Positions 1 to 8,343 of a DNA stretch of 64,000 nt are shown here, in pieces. Position 1 is the first letter of the stretch; the number at the start of each line of letters is the position of its first letter. Location: the NCBI RefSeq assembly GCF_028621955.1, contig NZ_CP117516.1, positions 1,882,001-1,946,000 of the forward strand. The letters are read 5' to 3'. Source of the DNA: Erythrobacter sp. BLCC-B19 (GTDB lineage: Bacteria > Pseudomonadota > Alphaproteobacteria > Sphingomonadales > Sphingomonadaceae). Made by a program: the position numbers and the translations under genes. Below the pieces are notes generated by a model. That model did no database searches, had not been told where the DNA came from, and saw only the letters and a program-made list of their open reading frames with translations.

Positions 1-31
1 GACCGAAGTTGTCATGCCATGCCCCTATTGC

Positions 32-49
32 GTAATGTTACAACATCAC
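32..49. promoter_or_regulatory. Putative Zur operator
   Basis: The 18-base sequence GTAATGTTACAACATCAC is a near-perfect inverted repeat (arms GTxATGTT and AACATxAC). It resembles the zinc-uptake-regulator boxes of alphaproteobacteria. It lies 50 bases before the chosen start of a COG0523 GTPase, a typical Zur target. The binding protein is inferred; no zur gene is visible here. Confidence 0.65.
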
Positions 50-98
50 TTAATTGGGCGCGATCATATTGCAAGAGCCCGCGACAGGATTTCACCCC

Positions 99-1331
99 AT
101 GACCGCCACATCTGACCGCCGCCTGCCCGTAACCGTGCTCTCCGGCTTTCTCGGTGCGGGCAAGACCACGCTGCTCAACCACATCCTCGCCAACCGCGAA
201 GGCAAGCGGGTGGCGGTGATCGTCAACGACATGAGCGAGGTCAATATCGACGCCGATCTGGTGCGCGGCGGCGAGGCGGCGCTGTCCCGCGCCGAGGAGA
301 CGCTGGTCGAGATGACCAATGGCTGCATCTGCTGCACCCTGCGCGATGATCTGCTGAAGGAGGTGCGCAAGCTCGCCGAGGAAGGCCGCTTCGATTACCT
401 CGTGATCGAAAGCACCGGGATTTCCGAACCCCTGCCGGTCGCCGCGACCTTCTCGTTCCGCGACGAATATGACGAATGCCTCGGCGATGTCGCGCGGCTC
501 GACACGATGGTGACGGTGGTCGACGCGCTGAACCTGCTGGCCGACTATTCGAGCACGGATCTGCTCTCGGCGCGCGGCGAGACGGCGGACGAGGGCGATG
601 ATCGCAGTCTCGTCGGACTGCTGGTCGAGCAGATCGAATTCGCCGACGTGGTGATCGTCAACAAGGCGAGCGCCGTGAGCCCCGAACAGCTCGCCACGGT
701 CAAGCAGGTGGTCGCTTCATTGAACGCCGATGCGCAGATCATCACCGCCGATTTCGGCAAGGTCGCGCTCGATACGATCCTCGACACCGGGCTCTATGAC
801 GAGGAGCGTTCCGAACAGCACCCGCTGTGGATGAAGGAGCTTTACGACTACGCCAGCCACCGCCCCGAAAGCGAGGAATACGGGGTCGAAAGCTTCGTCT
901 ACCGCGCCCGGCAGCCCTTCCATCCGGCGATGTTCTACCGCTTCCTGACCGGCGACGCGCTCGACAAGGTGATCCGCGCCAAGGGCCATTTCTGGCTCGC
1001 CACCCGTAGCGAGTTCCTCGGCGAGCTGGCGATTGCCGGGCACCAGAAGACGGTGAGCCGCATGGGCCGCTGGTGGGCGGCGGTGCCCAAGAACCGCTGG
1101 CCCGATGACGGCACCTTCGAGGAATTCGTGATCCGCCACTGGGACCCGGTCTGGGGCGACCGGCGGCAGGAGCTGGTGTTCATCGGCATCGGGCTGGACA
1201 AGGCAGCGATCACCAAGGCGCTCGACGCGTGCCTTGTGCCCACCGACGCCTTCACGCCCGATAAGTGGGAGCGGCTCAACGATCCCTTCCCCGCCTGGGG
1301 CGAAGCGCAGGTCGCGCTTGAACCGGCCTGA
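99..1331 (+). CDS. COG0523-family zinc-chaperone GTPase (CobW/ZigA-like)
   Basis: This 410-residue cytoplasmic P-loop GTPase probably delivers zinc to client enzymes when zinc is scarce. The Walker A motif GFLGAGKT is at residues 16-23, the metal-binding CICC motif at 76-79, the IEST switch region follows, and NKAS serves as the guanine-specificity motif. The C-terminal CobW_C domain fills the second half. I chose the ATG at 99 because a TTG at 54 would add 15 unmatched residues and begin only 5 bases after the operator. The Zur-like box upstream and a TonB receptor 11 bases downstream suggest a zinc-starvation operon. A cobalt or other metal role is possible for COG0523 members, but the operator argues for zinc. 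Confidence 0.9.
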   Translation: MTATSDRRLPVTVLSGFLGAGKTTLLNHILANREGKRVAVIVNDMSEVNIDADLVRGGEAALSRAEETLVEMTNGCICCTLRDDLLKEVRKLAEEGRFDYLVIESTGISEPLPVAATFSFRDEYDECLGDVARLDTMVTVVDALNLLADYSSTDLLSARGETADEGDDRSLVGLLVEQIEFADVVIVNKASAVSPEQLATVKQVVASLNADAQIITADFGKVALDTILDTGLYDEERSEQHPLWMKELYDYASHRPESEEYGVESFVYRARQPFHPAMFYRFLTGDALDKVIRAKGHFWLATRSEFLGELAIAGHQKTVSRMGRWWAAVPKNRWPDDGTFEEFVIRHWDPVWGDRRQELVFIGIGLDKAAITKALDACLVPTDAFTPDKWERLNDPFPAWGEAQVALEPA

Positions 1332-1342
1332 GTCCCGCGCGC

Positions 1343-3409
1343 TTGACTCTGCTTCGCTTGACACTTTTGGGGGCTGCCACCTTCGCGCTGGCCGTCCCGC
1401 TGGCCGCGCAGGAGGCTGACGCGCCCCCACCCACGCCGCCCGCGTCGACCGAGACCTACCCGCGCGCCTTCTTTGACCGCTTCTACCCCCAGACAGCGCT
1501 CGAATTGCTCCAGCGTGTGCCCGGCTTCAGCCTCGATGCGGGAGCCGAATTGCGCGGCTTTGCCGGCGCGGCGGGCAATGTGCTGGTCGATGGCGAACGG
1601 CCCACGATCAAATCGGGCGGGCTGGAGGATTTCCTGCGCCGCATTCCCGCCAATGCGGTCGATCGGATCGAGGTCACCCGCGGCGCCCAGCGCGCCGGAG
1701 AGACCGCAGGGCAGGGTCTCGTCGCCAATATCATCCGCAAGCCGCAGAGTTTTGCAGGCACATGGTCGGGCGAGCTCGAACGCAATCCCGCTGGTCTCGT
1801 CTATCCGCGCGGCGAGGTGTCCTTCACCATGCCGCTGGGCGCCTGGACGACCACCACCAAGCTCAATGCCTTCTGGGAACAGTTCACCTTCGACAATATC
1901 GACCGCATCCGCCGCGATGCGGGCGGCGCGTTGCTGGTGTTCGAGGAGGAGACCCTGCCTTCCACCCTGCGCGATGCCTTTTTTGCCACCGAGGCCAAGC
2001 GCTTGCTCGCCGGAGGAACGCTGACCCTCAACGCCCGGTTCGGCAACAGCCGCTACTATCAGGAAACGGGACGCGACGGCTTTCTCGGGCGCGCGCCCGA
2101 TGGCGGCGCGGCCGATCGCCGCACCGACATCCGCTTCGATTCCGAGTTCTGGCAGGGCGAACTCAGCGCCGACTGGACGGGCGGGGTTTCGCAAGGCTGG
2201 GTGATGAAGCTGCTGGCGCTCGGCTCGTTTCAGGACAGCGAGGTCGGCTCTGCCAATGTCGTTGCCCAGCCGCCCGGCAGCGTGCCGGTGATCAACCGTT
2301 TCGCTTCGGACAGCCTGCCGATCGAAGTTCTCACCCGCGCCACGATCGGCAAGCTGGAGGGCAGGATCCGTCCGGAGTTTGGGTTTGAGGCCGCCTATAA
2401 CCGGCTCGACTCGCGCATCGCATTGGAAGTCGAGGACGCGCTCGGCGTCAGGCCGGTCATTCTGCCGGCATCGGACGTGACGGTCGCCGAATGGCGCGGT
2501 GAGGCTTTCGGCAATCTCGTCTGGGCGCTTGCCCCGCGCTGGACGCTCGAAGCGGGCATCGCGGCCGAGTTGTCGCAGATCACCGTGACCGGCGATGCGT
2601 CCGGGCGAAATGACTTTTTCTTCCTCAAGCCTTCCCTCGCGCTGACGTTTCAGGCCTCCGACGCGTTGCAACTGCGTGCCGCGCTGCGCCGCACGGTGGG
2701 CCAGCTCGACTTCAACGATTTCGCCGCGTCAGCCAATGCCGAGGATGATCGCTTTCTGGCCGGCAATCCCGATCTCGGCCCCGACCAGGTCTGGCGGGCG
2801 AGCCTGACCGGCGATGTGCGGCTGCCCGGCGGCTATGCCCTCAACGTGCAGGCCTTCCACGAGTGGCGCACGGATGTGCTCGAACAGGTTGTCCTGCCCA
2901 GCGGGGTGCCCGGCCTTGCCAATGCGGGCAGCGCACGGGTCTGGGGTGTCGAGAGCGAGGCCGCGCTGCCGCTCTCGCGCTTTCTCAAGGGCGGCTTGCT
3001 CGAGATTTCAGCCGATTTCCGCGATGCCGCCTTTGCCGATCCGATCACCGGGCAATCCCGTGTCGTGACCGATCTCACCAATCCCGAAATCAGCATCGAT
3101 TTCCGGCAGGATCTGACCGAAGCGCGCTTCGCCTGGGGGGCGCGCTACGAGCCGGAATCGCGCACCACGAGCTTCTTTGCCAACGAGGAAATCATCGACC
3201 GGCGCGGACGGCGCTTGACCGCCTTTGTCGAAACCACGCGGTTTTTGGACGTGAAGATGCAGATCGAGGTGCGCAACATCGGTCATACCCGTTTCCCGCG
3301 CGACCGCCTGCTGTTTGCGCCTGACCGCAGCGGCGCCTTGATCGGCACCAAAGCGCTTGTGCGGGATCGCGGCGAGTTCGTGAAGTTCACGATCACGGAT
3401 CAGTTCTAG
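1343..3409 (+). CDS. TonB-dependent outer-membrane receptor, probably metal uptake
   Basis: This is a 688-residue receptor with an N-terminal signal peptide ending near Ala-Gln (residues 21-23). A plug domain around residues 45-140 contains LLQRVPGF, VLVDGERP and RIEVTRG. A beta-barrel follows and closes with an aromatic C-terminal residue (ITDQF). The start is uncertain: TTG at 1343 and TTG at 1358 are both possible, and no ATG gives a full signal peptide. It follows the zinc GTPase by 11 bases and is probably cotranscribed and translationally coupled. By context it would import zinc or a zinc complex across the outer membrane in place of ZnuD-type receptors. The sequence itself does not show the substrate. 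Confidence 0.85.
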   Translation: MTLLRLTLLGAATFALAVPLAAQEADAPPPTPPASTETYPRAFFDRFYPQTALELLQRVPGFSLDAGAELRGFAGAAGNVLVDGERPTIKSGGLEDFLRRIPANAVDRIEVTRGAQRAGETAGQGLVANIIRKPQSFAGTWSGELERNPAGLVYPRGEVSFTMPLGAWTTTTKLNAFWEQFTFDNIDRIRRDAGGALLVFEEETLPSTLRDAFFATEAKRLLAGGTLTLNARFGNSRYYQETGRDGFLGRAPDGGAADRRTDIRFDSEFWQGELSADWTGGVSQGWVMKLLALGSFQDSEVGSANVVAQPPGSVPVINRFASDSLPIEVLTRATIGKLEGRIRPEFGFEAAYNRLDSRIALEVEDALGVRPVILPASDVTVAEWRGEAFGNLVWALAPRWTLEAGIAAELSQITVTGDASGRNDFFFLKPSLALTFQASDALQLRAALRRTVGQLDFNDFAASANAEDDRFLAGNPDLGPDQVWRASLTGDVRLPGGYALNVQAFHEWRTDVLEQVVLPSGVPGLANAGSARVWGVESEAALPLSRFLKGGLLEISADFRDAAFADPITGQSRVVTDLTNPEISIDFRQDLTEARFAWGARYEPESRTTSFFANEEIIDRRGRRLTAFVETTRFLDVKMQIEVRNIGHTRFPRDRLLFAPDRSGALIGTKALVRDRGEFVKFTITDQF

Positions 3410-3446
3410 TCTCGGCAAGCCGCCGCGCGGCGAGCGGCCCTGTGGC

Positions 3447-5723
3447 TTACTCCCAGATCCGCTTCGGTTTGCCGATCGCCGCAGCCGTGATGGCGGCGCG
3501 GTGCCAGGGCAGGCGGTGCCACTGCTTGGCCGCATAGGCCCGGGTCTGATCGGCGGCATGGGGCGAGGCGGGGTTGGTGGACTGGCTGTAGCTCAGGATC
3601 GCGTCCGCCACCGGCCCGGCCTCATCGAAGCTGACGATCTGGATATAGCTCGTCCCGTGGCGCGGGGTGAGGCCGCTGCCGCTGGGCACGGATTCCTGCA
3701 TATTGAGAATGCCGAGCGTGCCGGGGCCGCCGTGGATCGGGATTGCTTCGTTGCCCGCCATCACCCGCTGCACCTCACCCCACGGGGCATCGGGCGCGAT
3801 GCCGGCCTTTTCGAGCTCCTCGAAAGCTTCGCCGAGGGCTGCGAGCAGCTTGTCGCCCTTGTCCCCTTCGGTGACGAGACCGCGCGGGGTGTTCACCGGA
3901 TCGGCCGGATCGAAGGGCACCGCCCACAGGCCGGGCAGGCGCGCGACCTTGGGCCAGAAGGCGCGGAACAGCGCCGCGCCGCGGCTGTCCGCCTCGAAGC
4001 GGCGGTCCCAGCGGTCCAGCACCGAACAGCCCAGCCCGGTCGTCTGCGGCAGGATCACCGCACTGGCGCACAGCTTGAGGACCGGCTCCACGGCCAGATC
4101 GGCGGCAAGGCTCTTGTTGGCGAAGGCATGGGCCTTGGCGCGGGCGTGATCGACCTTGCCGCCCGCCAGCAGCGCGGTGGTCTCGATGAAGTTCGACCGG
4201 GTGCGCAAGGATCGCGCGGTGCCATAATCGCCGAGGATCGGGGACAGCTGGCGATGGGGCAGGGCGGGGTTGCTGATCCAGTAGCTATCGTTCGAATTGG
4301 TGAGCCAGCTCTTCACCACGGTCGCTGCCTGATCGCTCGCGGGCATCAGCCCCGGCACCGGGGTGCCTGCGGCCACATCCCAATCGCAGGCCGCCTTGCT
4401 GCCATCGAGCAGGATCGCAAACTCGGCGAACAGGCCGGAGATCGGCGTCGCGCAGGCCTTGACCTTCTCGGCAGTGACATTGGGCACCGCGGTCACATCG
4501 GCGTGGAGCGCGTCGCCGTAGCGGTCAGCGGCGATGGTGTTGACCCACGGAATGCCGAGCGTCTCGCTGACGGCGGCCTTGACCTCGCCGACATTCTTCG
4601 CCGCACCGATGCGCAGCCAGGTATCGATCCCGCGCTGGTTGCCGCGGTTGGCATCCTTGAGGGTGAAGGCATTGGCGGTGTTCCAGGTAATCCCGCGCCC
4701 CGGAATGACGAACACCGGCCCCCAGCGGGTCGCAAACAGCTGCCGGGTCACGGCAGGCGCGCCATCGGGCATCGGCACGGTGACGGTCTGGGCTTTCATC
4801 GCCTCGGAGGTGCCGTCGACCATGTAGCGGGTGGGATCGGCCGGATCGAGCGTCAGCTGGTAGAGCGTGAAGTGCTGCGCATCGGTGACAGTGTGCGTCC
4901 ATGCGACATCCCGGTTGAAGCCGAGCGTCGGCATCGGCGTGCCGGCCAGGCCCACGCCCATCACTTCATAACCGTCCGGGCCTTTCACGTGCATCTGCCA
5001 GAACCGGCTCGGCCCCTTCCACGGGAAGTGCGGATTGCCGATCACCATGCCGCCCCCGTCAGCGGTCGCCTCGCTGCCGAAGGCCCAGCCATTGCTGCCA
5101 ATGCCAAGCTCGCCGCGTTGCGGCAGGCTGATCGCGACCTTGGGCGCGGGCGAGCCGGGAGGGGCGGCGTTGGCGATCGCGGCGGCGAGATTGAGCGAGC
5201 TTGCCAGCAGCATCTGCTTTTCGTTGAGCCGCAGCATATCATCGCCGGTGATCGGGCGAACCCAGGCCTTGCCGCGACATTCGGCGGGGATGCCCTCGGC
5301 GCCTGCATCCTTGAGGAAGCGGTTGTAGCCTGCCGCATAGCCATCCATCAGATCGCGCACGCGCTGGGGCAAGGCCTTGGCCCCTTCGCGCAGGGCCGGC
5401 AGATCGATCACGCCGCGGAAGAACACATCCGACGACAGGTTGTCGACCTCCTCGAAGCCCAGCACCGCCTTGGCCTCAGGGCCGAAATGGAGCGAACGCT
5501 CGCCCGCCACGGTCGCGAATTCCTCGGCCAGAAGGCACAGGTTGTCCTCGGCATAGGCATAGGCGACCCCGTAACCCACCCCGCGCCAGGTGCGCGCTTC
5601 GATATGGGGGATGCCGTAAGTGGTGCGGGTGATGGTCGCTTCATAGCGCTTGCCCGCCATGGCCGCGCTTGCCGGAGCCAGCACCATCCCGGCTGCCGCC
5701 GCCGCCCAGATTGCCTTGCGCAT
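3447..5723 (-). CDS. Penicillin-acylase-family Ntn-hydrolase
   Basis: This 758-residue periplasmic precursor has a signal peptide at residues 1-23 (ending AMA). The family cleaves itself into alpha and beta chains and hydrolyses amide bonds of penicillins, acyl-homoserine lactones or other N-acyl compounds. The expected autoproteolysis site is the Gly209-Ser210 bond in GIGSNGWA, making Ser210 the N-terminal nucleophile. The alpha-chain motif YGIPHI and the beta-chain motif GNPHFPWKGPSRFW are present. Length matches PvdQ-type acylases. It converges with the upstream receptor gene. The substrate is unknown; quorum quenching or fatty-acyl amide turnover are possibilities. Confidence 0.88.
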   Translation of the reverse strand: MRKAIWAAAAAGMVLAPASAAMAGKRYEATITRTTYGIPHIEARTWRGVGYGVAYAYAEDNLCLLAEEFATVAGERSLHFGPEAKAVLGFEEVDNLSSDVFFRGVIDLPALREGAKALPQRVRDLMDGYAAGYNRFLKDAGAEGIPAECRGKAWVRPITGDDMLRLNEKQMLLASSLNLAAAIANAAPPGSPAPKVAISLPQRGELGIGSNGWAFGSEATADGGGMVIGNPHFPWKGPSRFWQMHVKGPDGYEVMGVGLAGTPMPTLGFNRDVAWTHTVTDAQHFTLYQLTLDPADPTRYMVDGTSEAMKAQTVTVPMPDGAPAVTRQLFATRWGPVFVIPGRGITWNTANAFTLKDANRGNQRGIDTWLRIGAAKNVGEVKAAVSETLGIPWVNTIAADRYGDALHADVTAVPNVTAEKVKACATPISGLFAEFAILLDGSKAACDWDVAAGTPVPGLMPASDQAATVVKSWLTNSNDSYWISNPALPHRQLSPILGDYGTARSLRTRSNFIETTALLAGGKVDHARAKAHAFANKSLAADLAVEPVLKLCASAVILPQTTGLGCSVLDRWDRRFEADSRGAALFRAFWPKVARLPGLWAVPFDPADPVNTPRGLVTEGDKGDKLLAALGEAFEELEKAGIAPDAPWGEVQRVMAGNEAIPIHGGPGTLGILNMQESVPSGSGLTPRHGTSYIQIVSFDEAGPVADAILSYSQSTNPASPHAADQTRAYAAKQWHRLPWHRAAITAAAIGKPKRIWE

Positions 5724-5784
5724 GATTATCTCTCTCCCGTCACCCGTTATCGGGTTGCGGGGCGAAACCTATCGGGGCGGGCGG

Positions 5785-5825
5785 CAAAAGAAAAGGGGCG
5801 CTCTGCCGCTGCGGCAGAGCGCCCC
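5785..5825 (-). terminator. Rho-independent terminator of the porin gene
   Basis: A perfect 14-bp stem (5795-5808 with 5812-5825) with a 3-base loop is followed on the minus strand by a T-rich run (TTTTCTTTT). It lies 21 bases beyond the stop codon of the minus-strand gene ending at 5847. Confidence 0.9.
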
Positions 5826-5846
5826 CTTCGTGTCAGACAGCGCCTA

Positions 5847-6797
5847 TCAGAACGAGGCAGTGATCGAGAACACCACGGTCGCATCCGAGATCGAATCGCC
5901 CGCCAGCGTGGCGAAGTTCGGGCGGATGCGGTTGGCTTCGGCTTCCGAGATGTCGGTGTCGACATAGGCGACCGAGAGGGTCAGGCCCGAAATCGGCACG
6001 ATGTCCGCGCCCAGCGACCAGTCGAGATAGGTGCCGGTCGGCGCAATGCTGGTGCCGTTGGGGCCAAGGCCGGGGTTGCCGTCCGAATAGCCGATGTGGG
6101 CCTTCAGCGTGATCGGCGAATCGGCGATGGCATAGACCGCGTCACCGGCGAGGTAGAGGTTGTCTTCCTTGTCGCCCGGATTGGGCGGACGGCCGACCGG
6201 GAAGGCATTGCCCAGCGCTTCCTGCGAGGGCGCATAGGCGACCGTCGCGGTCAGGCCGATCGGGCCGGCCGTGCCCGAAAGCTTGGCGTAAAGCTCGACG
6301 AAGTCGGTGGTGTCGGCGCCGCTCGGATACATGAACCAGGTGCCGCCCAGATCGAGCGTGCCTTCGCCCACCGGCAGCTTGTAGCCGGCGTAGATGTCGA
6401 GCTCCATGTTGGCGCCGCCGAAGGTGCCCCAGCCGGCGAGGTTCGAACCCCAGGTGCCGACATAGAAGCCGCTCGAATGCGACAGCGTGAAGCCGCCCTG
6501 CACCGCCATGCCTTCATCCGACTGCGACACGCCGCGGAAGCGGTAGTCCGAGGTCAGCGTGGCCGAGCCCGAAACGGTGATCGCCGGGGTCTCTTCTTCT
6601 TCCTGACCATTGGCGGTGGCAAGATCGATCGGCGCGATCGCGCGCGTCCCGGCGGCGGGTTCTTCGGTGGTGACGGTGATTTCGGTTTCATCAGCCGCGC
6701 TGGTGGTGACTGCGTCAGCCTCTGCCGCGAAGGCGGGCGTTGCAACACAAGCGGCAAAAGCGACAGCCGAGGCAGCCGATGCGAAACGAATGAACAT
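5847..6797 (-). CDS. TorF-family putative porin (Gcw_chp)
   Basis: This 316-residue outer-membrane protein has a signal peptide ending at AFA. An acidic/alanine-rich stretch follows, then a beta-barrel beginning SGSATLTSDYRFRGVSQ, the hallmark of the TIGR02001/Gcw_chp family; MELDIYAGY and GGTWFMYPSG are also typical. The function is thought to be a small porin, but the substrate is unknown. I chose the ATG at 6797, with GGAG eight bases upstream, rather than the in-frame start at 6833, because it gives a clean signal peptide. The leader carries a hairpin around the ribosome-binding site that is shared with the gene ending at 7129. It is monocistronic, with its own terminator. Confidence 0.85.
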   Translation of the reverse strand: MFIRFASAASAVAFAACVATPAFAAEADAVTTSAADETEITVTTEEPAAGTRAIAPIDLATANGQEEEETPAITVSGSATLTSDYRFRGVSQSDEGMAVQGGFTLSHSSGFYVGTWGSNLAGWGTFGGANMELDIYAGYKLPVGEGTLDLGGTWFMYPSGADTTDFVELYAKLSGTAGPIGLTATVAYAPSQEALGNAFPVGRPPNPGDKEDNLYLAGDAVYAIADSPITLKAHIGYSDGNPGLGPNGTSIAPTGTYLDWSLGADIVPISGLTLSVAYVDTDISEAEANRIRPNFATLAGDSISDATVVFSITASF

Positions 6798-6799
6798 AA

Positions 6800-6849
6800 G
6801 GAACGCTCCATAGAGAGGTTTGGATCGTTCCACCTGCGTGCCGCGCAGG
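6800..6849 (-). promoter_or_regulatory. 5' leader hairpins over the porin ribosome-binding site
   Basis: On the mRNA, GGAACG (6831-6826) can pair with CGTTCC (6805-6800), enclosing a 20-base loop that ends in the GGAG Shine-Dalgarno sequence. A second hairpin, CCTGCG-CGGCA-CGCAGG (6849-6833), stacks immediately upstream. The first stem, its position and the Shine-Dalgarno arrangement recur in front of the other outer-membrane gene at 8091. A translational switch or an RNA-stability element is inferred. Confidence 0.5.
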
Positions 6850-7068
6850 ATTTTTTATCCGAAGAATCGGGTTCCCGTCGCGTCACCGTCATAATCGGGC
6901 AACGTGCTGCGGCGCACAAAGGTTATGTTTGTGTAGCGCTCCATATAACTTTCTTGCGTGTCATTCCTGCAACAGTTTGCAGTGTCATATATTTGGCGAT
7001 GCAGACCTGCGTCGATACGTCATGCGGGCATTGCGGCGCGCGCGGATGGGCAGGCGCGCGCGGGCACG
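6850..7068 (-). promoter_or_regulatory. AT-rich promoter region of the porin gene
   Basis: This intergenic stretch is clearly richer in A+T than its surroundings and holds no plausible gene. Read on the minus strand it contains TTGCAG, then 18 bases, then TTATAT (around 6944-6973), a possible -35/-10 pair that would give a leader of roughly 140 bases. The promoter call is weak because only base patterns support it. Confidence 0.3.
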
Positions 7069-7103
7069 AAAAAGGGGCTGCGACCCGTGCCGGTCGCAGC
7101 CCC
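7069..7103 (-). terminator. Rho-independent terminator
   Basis: A perfect 12-bp stem (7074-7085 with 7092-7103) and a 6-base loop are followed on the minus strand by TTTTT. It sits 25 bases beyond the stop codon of the outer-membrane protein gene ending at 7129. Confidence 0.9.
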
Positions 7104-7128
7104 CTGATTGGCGTCGGATGGCGTCGGA

Positions 7129-8091
7129 TCAGAACGACATCCCGACCGCCAGCTTGTAGAAATCGCCGTCGCCGCCTTCCTCGATGTCGGCCCCGGCGGT
7201 GAAGCGGGCGAAGAAGCCCTTCTTCAGCGAGAACTGCACATAGGGGCCAAGCCACTGGTACACGACCGCGGTGCCGCCACCGGGGAAGGTGTTGCGGGTG
7301 TTGCTCAGCAATTCGTAATGCGCCCCTGCCGAGAAGTTGCTTGAAAACTTGTACCCGGCATTGACCCAGGTGTGCAGGAAGTCGAGCGCGGCGTTCTCGT
7401 TGCGGTTGCGCAGCGCGGCGTAATAGCCGCCGTAATATTCGGCCTCGAAGCTGTCGTCGGCATAGTTGATCGTCAGGCTCGGCACGATGCCGTCGGCAAA
7501 GTTGCCGCCGGTGCCGGTCGGATTGCCGGCATTGTTGACCACCCCGCCCGACAACAGCGCACCGTTGGTGAGGCCGACCTGCGGCTTGATCTGGAGCTTG
7601 CCGTCATTGAGGATGAAGTTGGCGCCGATGCCGAACTCGGTCCACAGGTCGCTGCCAAGGCCGGTGCCGAAGGCGTCGGTGGTCCACATGATGCCGTAGA
7701 AGCTGAGATCGACATTCTCGCTGACCGGGATCAACCCGTTGAAGGTCGGGTAGAAGCCGAAGAAGGCGTCCTGGTTCAGCACCACGCTGAAGCGCTCGTC
7801 ACGCGGGGCGGGGGTGTCTTGTGCGGCGGTGGTCGCAGCGGCGGCGCTGATCGCGACGCTGGAGACAACGCCTTCGCCCGCGCCAATGCTGATCGGCGCC
7901 GCGGGTGCGGCTGCGCGGGCCAGATCGAAGTCGGCACTGCCTGGCGTGCCGGCCTGATCGGCGCCGGTGACGATGATCGCGCTCGCGGCGGATTCGACCG
8001 CAGCAGCTTCCGGCCCTTGCGCAACCGCCGGGGCCGACATGGCACAGGTCAGGCCCAGCGCCGAGACGGCGCAAGCAAAACGAACTGTCAT
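7129..8091 (-). CDS. Outer-membrane beta-barrel protein of unknown function
   Basis: This 320-residue protein has a signal peptide ending AVA-Q near residue 25. An Ala/Gly-rich linker runs to about residue 100. A region rich in alternating aromatic residues follows (FFGFYPTFNGLIP, LSFYGIMWTTDAFG) and the chain ends VGMSF, as expected for a beta-barrel inserted by BAM. I recognise a sphingomonad family of uncharacterised proteins but no assigned function. ATG at 8091 has GGAG eight bases upstream inside the shared leader hairpin. It is separated from the neighbouring porin gene by a terminator, so the two are transcribed separately although their leaders are related. Confidence 0.7.
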   Translation of the reverse strand: MTVRFACAVSALGLTCAMSAPAVAQGPEAAAVESAASAIIVTGADQAGTPGSADFDLARAAAPAAPISIGAGEGVVSSVAISAAAATTAAQDTPAPRDERFSVVLNQDAFFGFYPTFNGLIPVSENVDLSFYGIMWTTDAFGTGLGSDLWTEFGIGANFILNDGKLQIKPQVGLTNGALLSGGVVNNAGNPTGTGGNFADGIVPSLTINYADDSFEAEYYGGYYAALRNRNENAALDFLHTWVNAGYKFSSNFSAGAHYELLSNTRNTFPGGGTAVVYQWLGPYVQFSLKKGFFARFTAGADIEEGGDGDFYKLAVGMSF

Positions 8092-8093
8092 AA

Positions 8094-8126
8094 GGAACGC
8101 TCCTGATTGAGAGGTGGGATCGTTCC
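8094..8126 (-). promoter_or_regulatory. 5' leader hairpin over the ribosome-binding site
   Basis: GGAACG and CGTTCC (plus-strand positions 8094-8099 and 8121-8126) form the same 6-bp stem as at 6800-6831, with a 21-base loop holding the GGAG Shine-Dalgarno sequence. The bases from the start codon outward (TAAGGAACGCTCC) are identical in the two genes although the coding regions differ. Confidence 0.5.
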
Positions 8127-8343
8127 GCCTGCGTGCTGCGCCGTGGCCTTCTTTTCTGACGAACGGGCCGCGTTCTCAGCAAGAAGGTGAAATAGCGAGC
8201 AGCACGTTCTGCACAATTACTATTGATGTTGTCACATCAAGATCAAATTGTCATGTTGCAGAAGGGTGACAAATTAAGCTTTTACAATATTTTACTTATC
8301 ATGCCTTCGAATATTCAAATAACATAATCTAGCGTGTATTCGA
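8127..8343 (-). promoter_or_regulatory. AT-rich upstream region with an 18-base palindrome
   Basis: This stretch contains no gene. It includes TTGATGT-TGTC-ACATCAA at 8223-8240, an inverted repeat with 7-base arms, about 130 bases before the outer-membrane gene. A looser TTGTCA/TGACAA pair lies at about 8249-8273. It probably carries the promoter and an operator, but the regulator is unknown. Confidence 0.35.

Noticed and set aside
3501..7202. A 1233-codon open frame on the plus strand across three minus-strand genes
   Set aside because: It is antisense to well-supported genes with family motifs and its translation is low-complexity Arg/Gly/Ala, as expected for shadow frames in G+C-rich DNA.
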